From Chloroflexia bacterium (GTDB taxonomy: Bacteria > Chloroflexota > Chloroflexia > Thermomicrobiales > UBA6265): a DNA stretch of 9,999 bases. The position numbers and the translations under genes are program-made. Shown in pieces: positions 1 through 7,235 of the stretch (positions are counted from its first letter, which is position 1; every line of letters starts with the position of its first letter). The notes beneath the pieces are model-generated. The model was not told the origin of the DNA, searched no databases, and saw only the letters and a program-made list of their open reading frames with translations. The DNA is taken from assembly GCA_013696525.1 (NCBI GenBank), contig JACCYK010000411.1, positions 1-9,999 on the forward strand, given 5' to 3'.

Positions 1-2
1 CG

Positions 3-467
3 ATAGCTCTTGGCGTCGGCCTGCTGAGTGCGAGCGGGGCAGTGTCTGGGCGGGCCCAGGTCGAAGCTCAGGCCCGGTTGCCGAGCAATTGCAGCCACTT
101 CTCGATTTCTGGTGGGCGACGTAATCCACGAGAGAAGTTCAATTACGACGACGACATGAAAATCACCCTGATTCGCCAGAACGGCCAGCGAGAGGTCCTC
201 CTCGATGACGAGGACGAAATGATTGGAATCGGAGGCCAAGACGTCAAGTCCATCCGATTCAAAGCCGAGATCGGCGAAGAGTTGAAAATCGTCGCCAGAG
301 ACGCTCAGCCAGACTGCTTCTCGATTGAGAAGATGTTTCTCCACTGCTGCAAGAACGCCCGCTGCAAGCGAAGCGTCGCGTCGCGCGAAATCGTTCGGGT
401 CCGTGAGAAGTGCGGACACACGCAGCCACAAGGGGTCTTCTTTCGCGAGGTCATCGTTATCCGGTAG
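3..467 (+). CDS. Secreted cysteine-containing hypothetical protein, 5'-truncated
   Basis: I do not recognise this protein. The reading frame is open from base 3, the first codon in this frame, to the TAG at 465-467. A GTG at 42 could start it, but the codons before it encode a hydrophobic run (IALGVGLLSASGAVSG) that looks like the core of a signal peptide and leads to an AQA cleavage-like site near base 74. I therefore infer that the true start lies just left of the window and that the product is exported. The mature part is about 130 residues, with an acidic stretch (LLDDEDE) and six cysteines, five of them in the C-terminal half including a CC pair and C-x4-C spacing, as expected for a disulfide-stabilised extracellular domain. 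No catalytic motif is visible. Codon use is slightly less GC-rich than in its neighbours. It converges on the PAP2 gene with a 46-base gap and no clear terminator between them. It is probably a real gene; its function is unknown. Confidence 0.55.
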   Translation: MALGVGLLSASGAVSGRAQVEAQARLPSNCSHFSISGGRRNPREKFNYDDDMKITLIRQNGQREVLLDDEDEMIGIGGQDVKSIRFKAEIGEELKIVARDAQPDCFSIEKMFLHCCKNARCKRSVASREIVRVREKCGHTQPQGVFFREVIVIR

Positions 468-513
468 CCGTTGATGACACCCGCTGGGTTTCATTCATGG
501 TGCGCGGGTTAGC

Positions 514-1341
514 TCACTCCACGGCCATACCGGGCGCCTGGCTCGTCAACCGATGGCGTCGGAGATACTGCCAGACCTTGACTCGGCGGTAGAGGGCGGT
601 CAGGCCGAGCAGGTACGATGTGCCGAGCAGGTAGGAAGCGGATACATCGGTCAACCAGTGGTGGCCGAGATAGATCCGGCTGGGGCCGACGGTGGCCAGT
701 AGCGTGACCAAGGCGCCGACGCTCGCCTTGCGCAGCGCGGCCGGCCGCACCAGCGTCTCGAGCAAGAAGGCCAGGAACCCGTACACGCCCAAATAGTTGA
801 GGACATGTCCGCTCGGGAATGACGTGCCGCCGATCCGGGCCACCGCGATCGCGATTTCGGGATGCTCTGGACGTGGCCGCCGCATGATCCATTTGACGAC
901 GAACGAGACAAACCCGGTCCCCCAGGCCAGGAGTTGAAAGATCGCTTCAATGCGGAACCCGAGCGCGAACCAGATGCCGGCCAGCGCCGGCGGAATGATC
1001 CGGCTTTGGGGCGGAAAGCCGGGCCACGACACGAGCTGCATGGCCTTCCGGAACCACGGCTGGCGGCGGCGCTGGAGGGCGATCGTCACCGCCAAATCCG
1101 CTCGCGTGCTCCGTTGGGCCCGGACAACCGTGAACAACGCGATGAAGGCGGCCAAGGCGAACGCGGTCATGCCGATCGCGCCGCGGCCGCGGGCCAGCGC
1201 CGCCCGCGGCGGAAACGCCTCGCTGATTCGGAGCCGGGGGGCGATCCCCTCCTCCTGGACAACCGAGTTGGCAATGGTTTCCTGTAGGCGATCGCGCAAA
1301 AGTGACAATCCGGGTCGCCTCCGTGCTATATCGTCCGGCAT
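514..1341 (-). CDS. PAP2-family (type 2 phosphatidic acid phosphatase) integral membrane phosphatase
   Basis: This 275-residue membrane protein carries the complete PAP2 signature. Motif C1 is K150-x6-R157-P158 (KWIMRRPRP), C2 is P176-S-G-H179 with H179 the expected acid/base, and C3 is S221-R222-x5-H228-x3-D232 with H228 the expected phosphate-accepting nucleophile. Hydrophobic stretches near 56-74, 114-130, 132-149, 180-198, 206-220 and 236-252 fit the six-helix family core. Family members dephosphorylate lipid phosphates such as phosphatidic acid, undecaprenyl pyrophosphate or phosphatidylglycerol phosphate at the outer face of the membrane; the substrate cannot be told from sequence. The ATG at 1341 lacks a clear Shine-Dalgarno sequence and leaves a basic 55-residue N-terminal extension before the first helix, so a later start is possible (for example Met58, which would cut into helix 1). 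The gene is transcribed divergently from the DUF2085 gene. Confidence 0.93.
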   Translation of the reverse strand: MPDDIARRRPGLSLLRDRLQETIANSVVQEEGIAPRLRISEAFPPRAALARGRGAIGMTAFALAAFIALFTVVRAQRSTRADLAVTIALQRRRQPWFRKAMQLVSWPGFPPQSRIIPPALAGIWFALGFRIEAIFQLLAWGTGFVSFVVKWIMRRPRPEHPEIAIAVARIGGTSFPSGHVLNYLGVYGFLAFLLETLVRPAALRKASVGALVTLLATVGPSRIYLGHHWLTDVSASYLLGTSYLLGLTALYRRVKVWQYLRRHRLTSQAPGMAVE

Positions 1342-1476
1342 GCTTAAAATAGACCGCTGCCGGTTCCGCGACGGACGAGCGCTTCCGCGCCGATGACGCG
1401 GTGATCCGGCGCGCGGCTCATGGCGAGGTCATGGTAGCCTTCACGGTTGGTGCTCGTCCACGATTGAGGGTCGTCC

Positions 1477-2331
1477 GTGCAACTCGTCAAACGACCAACC
1501 GCGACGATCGCGTCATCCCGGTGGTCGACCGCGCGGACAGCGTGGGCATGGATCGGAGCCCATGTCGCCGTCGTCGTCGGCGTGGTCCTTTCGATGTCGT
1601 TCGTCCTGGCGCCGTGGCCGTTCGGGCAAAAGGTCCAAGCCATCTTGCACGGGCTTTGCGCCCAACGCTTTAGCCACTCTTTCCTCCTCGGCGGGCAGGT
1701 GCTTCCGTTTGATGCCCGGATGACCGGTATCTACGGCGGCTTCTTGGTCGCCTTCTGTTATCTCGCCGCCAACGGGAGATTCCGGGCCTGGGGCGACCTC
1801 TCGCGACCGGTTCTCGTCGTCTTGGCGACGTTCGTTGGGGTGCTCGCCATCGACGGCACGAATTCCACGCTACGGGATTTTGGTGTCTGGTACCTGTATG
1901 AACCGGATAACCGGCCGCGGCTGGCGACCGGCTTGCTGACCGGGATCGCGCTCGCCACCCTGCTCTGCTATCTCCTGGCGACAACTGTTTGGCGCAACGG
2001 GGATTGGACGGTGGCGACCGTGCGCGGGTTGCCGGAAGTCGGGCTGCTGGTTCTGCTGCAGGGTCCGCTGGCGGCGGCGGTGCTCTCTGGGATGGGCGTG
2101 CTCTTCATTCCGGTCTCGTTGTGGCTGGTTGCGGCCGCCGCCGCCGTCTTCGTGGCGATGGCCTTGGCCCTATTAACGATGGTCCGGCGCCGAGACCACG
2201 CCTACCGATCTTTCGCGGACTTGCAGGCGCCCTTGGCGGCTTCCCTGGTGCTTGCCCTGGCGGCGATGGGAACGCTGGCTGGACTCCGGTACGCCTTGGA
2301 ATGGTGGCTTGGGGTGCCGCCGATGCTCTAA
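1477..2331 (+). CDS. DUF2085 multi-pass membrane protein
   Basis: This is a 284-residue hydrophobic protein with about seven membrane segments (roughly 24-46, 84-98, 111-127, 148-170, 184-204, 207-236 and 252-272). Its N-terminal half matches what I know of DUF2085: a conserved HGLCAQR...SHSF block (residues 58-69), a glycine/leucine-rich turn, DARMTGIYGG (79-88), IDGTNS (125-130) and NRPRLATG (145-152). The family has no established function. Many members have cysteines in the second block (form C-x-R-C-x-G-I-Y, from memory); here those positions are D79 and M82, while C61 of the first block is kept. The GTG start at 1477 is supported by a GAGGG ribosome-binding sequence at 1466-1470, six bases upstream. 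The next internal start (Met40) would remove most of the first membrane helix. It diverges from the PAP2 gene across a 135-base gap and is followed by the NERD-like gene after 118 bases. Confidence 0.85.
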   Translation: MQLVKRPTATIASSRWSTARTAWAWIGAHVAVVVGVVLSMSFVLAPWPFGQKVQAILHGLCAQRFSHSFLLGGQVLPFDARMTGIYGGFLVAFCYLAANGRFRAWGDLSRPVLVVLATFVGVLAIDGTNSTLRDFGVWYLYEPDNRPRLATGLLTGIALATLLCYLLATTVWRNGDWTVATVRGLPEVGLLVLLQGPLAAAVLSGMGVLFIPVSLWLVAAAAAVFVAMALALLTMVRRRDHAYRSFADLQAPLAASLVLALAAMGTLAGLRYALEWWLGVPPML

Positions 2332-2352
2332 TCGGGTCGGGCTGAACCCCTA

Positions 2353-2361
2353 TGCTACACT
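2353..2361 (+). promoter_or_regulatory. Possible extended -10 promoter for the NERD-like/holB unit
   Basis: The 118-base gap before the NERD-like gene contains TGCTACACT, which fits an extended -10 element (TG-n-TACACT). It would start transcription near 2368, about 80 bases before the ATG at 2450. No recognisable -35 hexamer sits 17 bases upstream, as is permitted for extended -10 promoters. This is a single weak motif match and may be chance. Confidence 0.3.
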
Positions 2362-2449
2362 CGCCGTGGATCACGAACGGACCGGTTGCGGGCACTCCAT
2401 GGTTGGACCAGCATGGCCCCGGCTACCCTCTTAATGGTGGTGAACACGC

Positions 2450-3223
2450 ATGCGCATTATCCGTGACGTTGGCTATGTGAAGAAGAAGCGGCGGATCGGG
2501 CGCTGGAGCGCACTGATTGGGTTCGCCCTGCTCGGCTCCGCGTTCTGGCTGGCGACGACCACCGGGCCGGATGGGGTGCTCCTGGCCTATGTGCCGTTGC
2601 TGGCCGGTACGCTGGCGTTTCACTTTGGGATGCAACAAATCGCCAAATGGAGCCGAAATCCGCGTAACGATCAGATCCTGGATTCCCGGCTCGCGTCGCT
2701 CGGAGACAAATACACCCTGATTCACTATGCCAACACCGGCAAACGAGTGATTGAGCATCTGTTGCTGCATCCCGGCGGGGTAGAAGCGCTCACGGTTCGC
2801 GAGCTGGCGGGCACGATCGACTATCAAAACGGCCGCTGGCGCCGCAAAGGGGCTGGCATTGGACGCTTCTTTGGCATGGGCGGCCCACAGCTCGGCAACC
2901 CCTCGGCCGATGCTCAGGCCGACTTGAACGCCCTGGACGGGCTGCTGAGCCAGTCCCAGCTCGAGGCGGAGACCGATGCCGGCATCGCCTTCCTGAATCC
3001 AGCGGCCGTGCTCGATGTCGAAGAGCCAGACTTTCCCGTGATGAACGGCGACGGTGTCGCCGAGTTCGTCCGCTCGCTACCAGAGGATCGCGACCTTCGG
3101 CCGGCTGATCGCCAGGCGCTAGTCGAGCTTCTGATCGCCAACGCGATCGAGCTCGAAGACATGAAGCCGGAGGTCAAACGACGTCCAGTCAAGCGGCGCG
3201 CGGTGCAGCGTGACCGTGCCTGA
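2450..3223 (+). CDS. Membrane-anchored NERD-like protein, putative catalytic residues lost
   Basis: This 257-residue protein begins with a basic N-terminus (KKKRR, 11-15) and two adjacent membrane helices (about 19-37 and 42-60). A soluble part follows, whose segment IEHLLLHPGGVEALTVREL (101-119) aligns by eye with the core of the nuclease-related NERD domain (general form D-H-V-L-V-G-P-N-G-V-F-V-I-E-V-K-N). At the positions of the nuclease D...E-x-K triad it has E102, T115 and R117, so if the homology is right it is probably not an active nuclease. The C-terminus is charged, with a basic tail (KRRPVKRR, 243-250). A weak GGTGGTGA ribosome-binding sequence precedes the ATG. The end overlaps the holB-like start by 14 bases, implying translational coupling and co-expression. 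NERD membership is a moderate call; the function, perhaps DNA-associated at the membrane, is unknown. Confidence 0.8.
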   Translation: MRIIRDVGYVKKKRRIGRWSALIGFALLGSAFWLATTTGPDGVLLAYVPLLAGTLAFHFGMQQIAKWSRNPRNDQILDSRLASLGDKYTLIHYANTGKRVIEHLLLHPGGVEALTVRELAGTIDYQNGRWRRKGAGIGRFFGMGGPQLGNPSADAQADLNALDGLLSQSQLEAETDAGIAFLNPAAVLDVEEPDFPVMNGDGVAEFVRSLPEDRDLRPADRQALVELLIANAIELEDMKPEVKRRPVKRRAVQRDRA

Positions 3224-4310
3224 TCCCAACCCTATCGTTTCCGCCGGCTCCAACGCTCAGCCCGCCCCAGGGTGGCCGATGATTGGGCATGAGGACATCG
3301 TGAGTTTACTTCGGCGGTCAATCGAAGGCGACCGCGTGTCACACGCGTACCTCTTCGCCGGACCGTCCGGGGTGGGGAAGGCGACCCTGGCTCGCGGCTT
3401 TGCGCGGGCACTCATTTGTCAGGCGGCAGACCGGCCCGATCCAACGGTGCCCTGCGGCACATGCCTGGCCTGCCGGAAGATCGAGCGCGGGGTTCATCCC
3501 GACGTGCAGCGCTTGGACCTGGAGATCCAGGCGAAACTCGGACTTAGTCGATCCAGCCAACAGACGTCGTTGACCATCGATTCGATCCGGCAATTGGCGG
3601 CCGATGCGGCACTGAAGCCGATGGAGGCGTCGCGCCGGATGATTATCGTGGACGATGCGGAAACGATGCAGACCGTGGCCCAGGAGGCGCTGCTCAAGAC
3701 CCTCGAAGAACCGCCGCCATCGGTGCTGCTCATGCTCTTGGCTGACGACGCCGGCGTCCTCTTGCCGACGATCCGCTCGCGCTGCCAGGTCATCCATGTT
3801 TGCCCGGTCCCGGCGCCGGTCATCGCCGAGGCGTTGGTAGCGACCGGAATCGACGCCGTTCAGGCGCACGAGGTTGCCGCCTTGTCTTCGGGGCGGCCGG
3901 GCTGGGCGCTACGGGCATCTCAAGACCAAGCTCTGATCGCGGCCCAGCGGGCGACAACCGACCGGGCCCTGGCTTGGATCGAAGGGACGACCTATGATCG
4001 CCTGGTGACCGCCGTGAAGCTGGGCGACTCGTTCACGAAGCGCCGGAGTGATGTGCTTGGCGATCTGCGGGCGGTCTTGACCGTGTGGCGGGATGTCATG
4101 CTCCTCCACGCTCGGCTACCGGACCTGGTGATTCAACGATCGGCACTCCAACGTCTGGCGGTGCTTGCCGAGCGGTGGACGCCCGGCGCGATCACGAGCT
4201 CGATCCGTGCCGTGCAGCGCTGCATGGCTGATTTGGAAGGAAACGTGCGGCCGCGGTTGGCGCTGGAATCAATGGTGCTGCGATGGCCACTATCCGGCGG
4301 TTTGCCGTAA
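3210..4310 (+). CDS. holB: DNA polymerase III delta-prime subunit (clamp loader)
   Basis: This is a 366-residue AAA+ protein of the clamp-loader family, acting in the replisome to load the sliding clamp. It has an N-terminal MIGHEDIVSLL block (24-34), a Walker A motif GPSGVGKA (51-58), the four-cysteine zinc module typical of delta-prime/DnaX (C70, C82, C85, C88), a Walker B-like RMIIVDDAETM (143-153; VDDA where DEA is usual), the family hallmark LLKTLEEPP (161-169) and sensor-1/SRC motif TIRSRCQ (187-193). The helical lid and collar domains follow to the C-terminus. The length is normal for delta-prime and shorter than for DnaX tau, and the intact Walker A is common in delta-prime outside enterobacteria. 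The GTG at 3210 overlaps the NERD-like gene; a second GTG at 3216 and the ATG at 3279 are alternatives. I keep the upstream start because the conserved W22 just before MIGH would be lost from the ATG. DnaX-type gamma is a less likely alternative. Confidence 0.88.
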   Translation: MTVPDPNPIVSAGSNAQPAPGWPMIGHEDIVSLLRRSIEGDRVSHAYLFAGPSGVGKATLARGFARALICQAADRPDPTVPCGTCLACRKIERGVHPDVQRLDLEIQAKLGLSRSSQQTSLTIDSIRQLAADAALKPMEASRRMIIVDDAETMQTVAQEALLKTLEEPPPSVLLMLLADDAGVLLPTIRSRCQVIHVCPVPAPVIAEALVATGIDAVQAHEVAALSSGRPGWALRASQDQALIAAQRATTDRALAWIEGTTYDRLVTAVKLGDSFTKRRSDVLGDLRAVLTVWRDVMLLHARLPDLVIQRSALQRLAVLAERWTPGAITSSIRAVQRCMADLEGNVRPRLALESMVLRWPLSGGLP

Positions 4311-4367
4311 TCGACCCGATAGCCATCGAGGGCCAAATCGCTGGCGCTGGATTTACGGCGATACTGA

Positions 4368-4387
4368 CTGTACCCCCAGGGGGACAG
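4368..4387. repeat. C5-A-G5 inverted repeat, possible operator
   Basis: CTGT, an unpaired A, CCCCC, a central A, GGGGG and ACAG form an interrupted palindrome in the 155-base gap between holB and the 101-residue gene, about 80 bases before the latter's ATG. The one-base centre is too tight for a simple RNA hairpin unless inner pairs open, and no T-run follows, so it does not look like a terminator. A protein-binding site is possible but not demonstrated. Confidence 0.3.
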
Positions 4388-4465
4388 GCGCGTCCGGGGA
4401 GATAGGACGAGTGGAATGAGTGACCGTGGCGATGAGCACAATGCCGGCACACCAGCGGGAGAGAT

Positions 4466-4771
4466 ATGGCACTCTATCTCGTGATTCATACGCCGAGCGC
4501 CGAGGAGGAATACGCCGTCCGGAGACCGACGCGGTTGGTCGATTTGGCGCGGGCATCGACGGTGGCCGGGGTTCGGCCACGCTGGATCAAGACCTGGACC
4601 CCAGATTTACATGATGACCGCTTGTTCTCCCTGTGGGAGGCCGCGAACGCGGCCGAGATCATCGAGGCGCTGGCGCATTTCGGCTATCTCGACGAGATGA
4701 CGGTCCAGGCCCTGAACGTACGGGAATGGGGTCCGACCGACGTCCTGGCAGCGGCGGGCGAGGGCGTGTGA
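4466..4771 (+). CDS. Small hypothetical protein, possible ferredoxin-like alpha/beta fold
   Basis: This is a 101-residue soluble acidic protein with no signal peptide or membrane segment. A hydrophobic first strand (ALYLVIHT, 2-9) is followed by a variable acidic loop, a helix (TRLVDLARAS), a tryptophan-rich strand region (PRWIKTWTPDLHDDRLFSLWEA, 38-59), a second helix (NAAEIIEALAHFGY, 61-74) and a C-terminal QALNVREWGPTDVL segment. This beta-alpha-beta order, with a conserved-looking W-x-x-T-W and L-W-E-A, resembles small ferredoxin-like families such as DUF4242 or the antibiotic-biosynthesis-monooxygenase-like dimers; I cannot assign one. The ATG at 4466 has a GGGAGA ribosome-binding sequence just upstream (4457-4462). 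It lies 72 bases before the molybdenum hydroxylase gene on the same strand, so co-transcription is possible, but a functional link is inference only. Confidence 0.75.
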   Translation: MALYLVIHTPSAEEEYAVRRPTRLVDLARASTVAGVRPRWIKTWTPDLHDDRLFSLWEAANAAEIIEALAHFGYLDEMTVQALNVREWGPTDVLAAAGEGV

Positions 4772-4835
4772 CTTGCTTGGGCAGCAGAACAGCGAATCGG
4801 CGGCCGGCGGCGCCTTGCCGGTACGAGTAGCGCAC

Positions 4836-4855
4836 GGAAGGGAATGACTCGAATG
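4836..4855 (+). promoter_or_regulatory. Ribosome-binding site that favours the second ATG of the molybdenum hydroxylase gene
   Basis: A GGAAGGGA purine run (4836-4843) touches the ATG at 4844, which is too close for normal use. The in-frame ATG at 4853 (Met4 of the longer form) lies nine bases downstream at a standard distance. The protein therefore more likely begins MVAHVAVGRP. Confidence 0.5.
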
Positions 4856-7132
4856 GTTGCACACGTTGCGGTGGGACGGCCGGCGAAGCGGATCGACGCT
4901 CCGCCCCGGCTCACCGGCCAGGAACGATTCACCGCCGACTTGAAGATCCCCGGTTTGCTCTACGCTCGACCTGTTGGCAGCGAGTATGCCCATGCCCGAA
5001 TCCTTGGTGTCAATAAAGACGCCGCGCTGGCGCTGCCCGGCGTCGTCGCGGTCCTCACGGTCGATGACCTACCCTTGCATGAGCCAGCCGGCGCGACGCA
5101 AATCAAATTGCCGATGGCGCGTGGCGAGGCCCTGCATGCCGGGCAGTTCATCGCGCTGGTACTGGCGGAGAGCGATGCCGCCGCCGAGGACGGCGCCGCC
5201 GCCGTGGAGGTCGATTACGAGCCGCTTGATCCCGTCGTGACGCTCGATCAAGGCATGTCGCACGAATCGCCGCAAACGCGGGAAACCGCGGCCGAAGTGA
5301 GCGCGGAAGAAGCCGCCATGCACAACGCGGACGCGGCCAGCGCCTTGGAGGAAAACGAGGAGCCATTGCCGCATAACGTCTCGAACTCGGTGCAATTCCA
5401 GCGCGGCGACGTGACGCAAGGCTTCGCCGAGGCTGACGCCGTGGTCGAGCTGGTGATTGAGTCACTTACGGTTCATCAAGGCTACATCGAGCCGCAAGCT
5501 TGCCTGGTGACGGTTGAGCCGCTGGGCAATCTGACCGTCTACACCAGCACCCAGGCCGCGTTCTACTGCCGGACGCGGGTAGCGGAAGCCGTGGGCCTGC
5601 CATTGCAAGAGGTCAATGTCGTGCCGATGCCGGTCGGTGGCGGCTTCGGCGGGAAGTTCGTGCTGATCGAGCCGATGGTTGCCGCCGCCGCGGTCGCGGT
5701 GGGCCGCCCGGTGTTGTTGCAATTCAGCCGGATGGAGGATTTCCTCTCCGGCAACCCGGCTCCCGACTGCCGGATCGAGGTCAAGCTCGGGGCGAAGCGG
5801 GACGGCACCTTCACCGCGCTCCAGTCGCGGCTGATTTTCGACACCGGGTCCGGAAACGCATCGCCGTTGCAAATCGCGGCGATCCTCCACGGCGGCTACT
5901 ACCGGTTCCCGAACATGGAGATTCGCGGCTTTGAGGTCTTGACGAACAAGCCCGGGGCCGGCGCCTACCGGGCCCCCGGCGCCCAACAAGCGACTTTCGC
6001 GATCGAGTCGGCGGTCGATGAGCTGGCCCTGAAGCTCGATCTAGACCCGCTTGAGATTCGGCTGACGAACTGTGTGGTCGAGGGCGACCCCCGGCCCAAC
6101 GGCAACGAGTGGCCACGAATCGGCCTCAAGGAAACCCTGGAGGCGGTGCGCGCCCATCCGGCGTGGCAGGAGCGGCGCCAGGCGCTGGCGGCGGGACGGG
6201 GGGTGGGCATCGCGGTCGGCGGCTGGCCCGGCGGCGTCGAGCCCGCGACCGCGGTCTGCCGTCTTGATGCTGATGGCCGAATCACCGTCGTCCTTGGCTC
6301 GGTCGACCTGTCCGGTACCAATACCACGTTCGCCCAAATCGCCGGTGAGGCGTTCGGCATGGAAGCATCCGAAGTCCAGGTGACGACGGCGCCCACTAGC
6401 GCTGCACCGTACGCGGGCGGAACGGGCGGCTCGAAGATTACCTACACGGTTGGGCCGGCGGTGCAGAAGGCGGCGGCCGAGGCACGACGACAGATCCTCG
6501 ATATCGCCTCGCAGCACTTGGAGGCGGCGGCCGAGGACCTTGAGATTGTCGACGGCGTGGTGCGCGTCAAGGGTGTGCCGAACGCGACCGTGAGCTTGAA
6601 GGAGATCGCGGCTCTCAGCATGTCCGTGGCTGCCAGTCATGAACCGGTCTATGGCACCGGCGCCTCCGCGATTACCGAGAGCGCGCCGGGATTCGCGGTG
6701 CATCTGGCCGAAGTCGAGGTGGACGACGTGACTGGCGAGGCGCGGGTGGTGCGGTATGTCGCGGCCCAGGATGTTGGTTTCGCGATCAACCCGGCATCGG
6801 TCGATGCGCAGATCCATGGCGGGGTGGCGCAGGGGATTGGCTGGGCGCTCTATGAAGGGATGTCGTATGACGCGGATGGGCAATTGTTGACCGCCACGCT
6901 GATGGATTACGTCCTGCCGAAAGCGGGGATGATCCCCCCGATTGAGACCATACAGGTCGAGGTGCCGTCCGAGCATGGCGCTTACGGCTCGAAAGGAATC
7001 GGGGAACCATGCGCGATCCCTGGTCCGGCCGCGGTCGGCAACGCGATTCGTGACCTGACCGGGCTCCGGGTGACGGTGATCCCGATCCGGCCCGAGGTCT
7101 TGGCCCGCCGGCTCTGGAGCGCGGCTGACTGA
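4844..7132 (+). CDS. Xanthine dehydrogenase-family molybdopterin-binding large subunit
   Basis: This 762-residue protein is the molybdenum-cofactor subunit of a xanthine dehydrogenase/aldehyde oxidoreductase/CO dehydrogenase-type hydroxylase. The a/b-hammerhead domain spans about 22-130 (RLTGQERFTADLKIPGLLYA...). The first Mo-binding domain holds the hallmark GGGFGGK (265-271) and AYRAPGAQQATFAIE (374-388). The second holds GGTGGSK (525-531), HGGVAQGIGWALYEG (658-672) and GSKGIGEP (715-722), where E721 is the expected catalytic base. The usual substrate is an aldehyde, a purine or another N-heterocycle; it cannot be predicted here. Oddities: the G-Q-G element of the usual 'E-x-G-Q-G' cofactor loop is replaced by VDLSGTNT (487-494), and there is an acidic insert at about 136-182. 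No FAD or [2Fe-2S] subunit genes adjoin it, so partners must be encoded elsewhere. The start is 4844 or, by ribosome-site spacing, 4853. A strong terminator follows 20 bases after the stop. Confidence 0.92.
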   Translation: MTRMVAHVAVGRPAKRIDAPPRLTGQERFTADLKIPGLLYARPVGSEYAHARILGVNKDAALALPGVVAVLTVDDLPLHEPAGATQIKLPMARGEALHAGQFIALVLAESDAAAEDGAAAVEVDYEPLDPVVTLDQGMSHESPQTRETAAEVSAEEAAMHNADAASALEENEEPLPHNVSNSVQFQRGDVTQGFAEADAVVELVIESLTVHQGYIEPQACLVTVEPLGNLTVYTSTQAAFYCRTRVAEAVGLPLQEVNVVPMPVGGGFGGKFVLIEPMVAAAAVAVGRPVLLQFSRMEDFLSGNPAPDCRIEVKLGAKRDGTFTALQSRLIFDTGSGNASPLQIAAILHGGYYRFPNMEIRGFEVLTNKPGAGAYRAPGAQQATFAIESAVDELALKLDLDPLEIRLTNCVVEGDPRPNGNEWPRIGLKETLEAVRAHPAWQERRQALAAGRGVGIAVGGWPGGVEPATAVCRLDADGRITVVLGSVDLSGTNTTFAQIAGEAFGMEASEVQVTTAPTSAAPYAGGTGGSKITYTVGPAVQKAAAEARRQILDIASQHLEAAAEDLEIVDGVVRVKGVPNATVSLKEIAALSMSVAASHEPVYGTGASAITESAPGFAVHLAEVEVDDVTGEARVVRYVAAQDVGFAINPASVDAQIHGGVAQGIGWALYEGMSYDADGQLLTATLMDYVLPKAGMIPPIETIQVEVPSEHGAYGSKGIGEPCAIPGPAAVGNAIRDLTGLRVTVIPIRPEVLARRLWSAAD

Positions 7133-7151
7133 ACGGACGCGGACGATAGCG

Positions 7152-7186
7152 ACGGGGGAGGCTCGAAGTGGAGCCTCCCCCGTTTT
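7152..7186 (+). terminator. Rho-independent terminator of the molybdenum hydroxylase gene
   Basis: A perfect 13-bp stem (7152-7164 with 7171-7183, beginning ACGGGGGAGG) encloses a six-base loop GAAGTG and runs into TTTT at 7183-7186. It lies 20 bases after the stop codon. In the reverse direction the stem is not followed by a U-run, so it is a good terminator only for the plus strand. Confidence 0.92.
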
Positions 7187-7235
7187 GACGTGTTCTATTG
7201 GTGAATTGGAAGTAGGCGCAACTCAAAAAGAGGTC

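Noticed and set aside
478..520. ACCCGC/GCGGGT inverted repeat between the secreted-protein gene and the PAP2 gene as a bidirectional terminator
   Set aside because: Only six pairs across a long loop and no T-run on either strand.
1385..1401. CCGCG/CGCGG hairpin in the gap between the PAP2 and DUF2085 genes
   Set aside because: Five pairs in GC-rich DNA are expected by chance; no promoter or T-run adjoins it, and I see no other structure in this gap.
6041..6976. Minus-strand open frame of 311 codons inside the Mo-hydroxylase gene
   Set aside because: It is an antisense shadow of a strongly supported coding sequence in GC-rich DNA; its translation is arginine/histidine-rich with no family motif.
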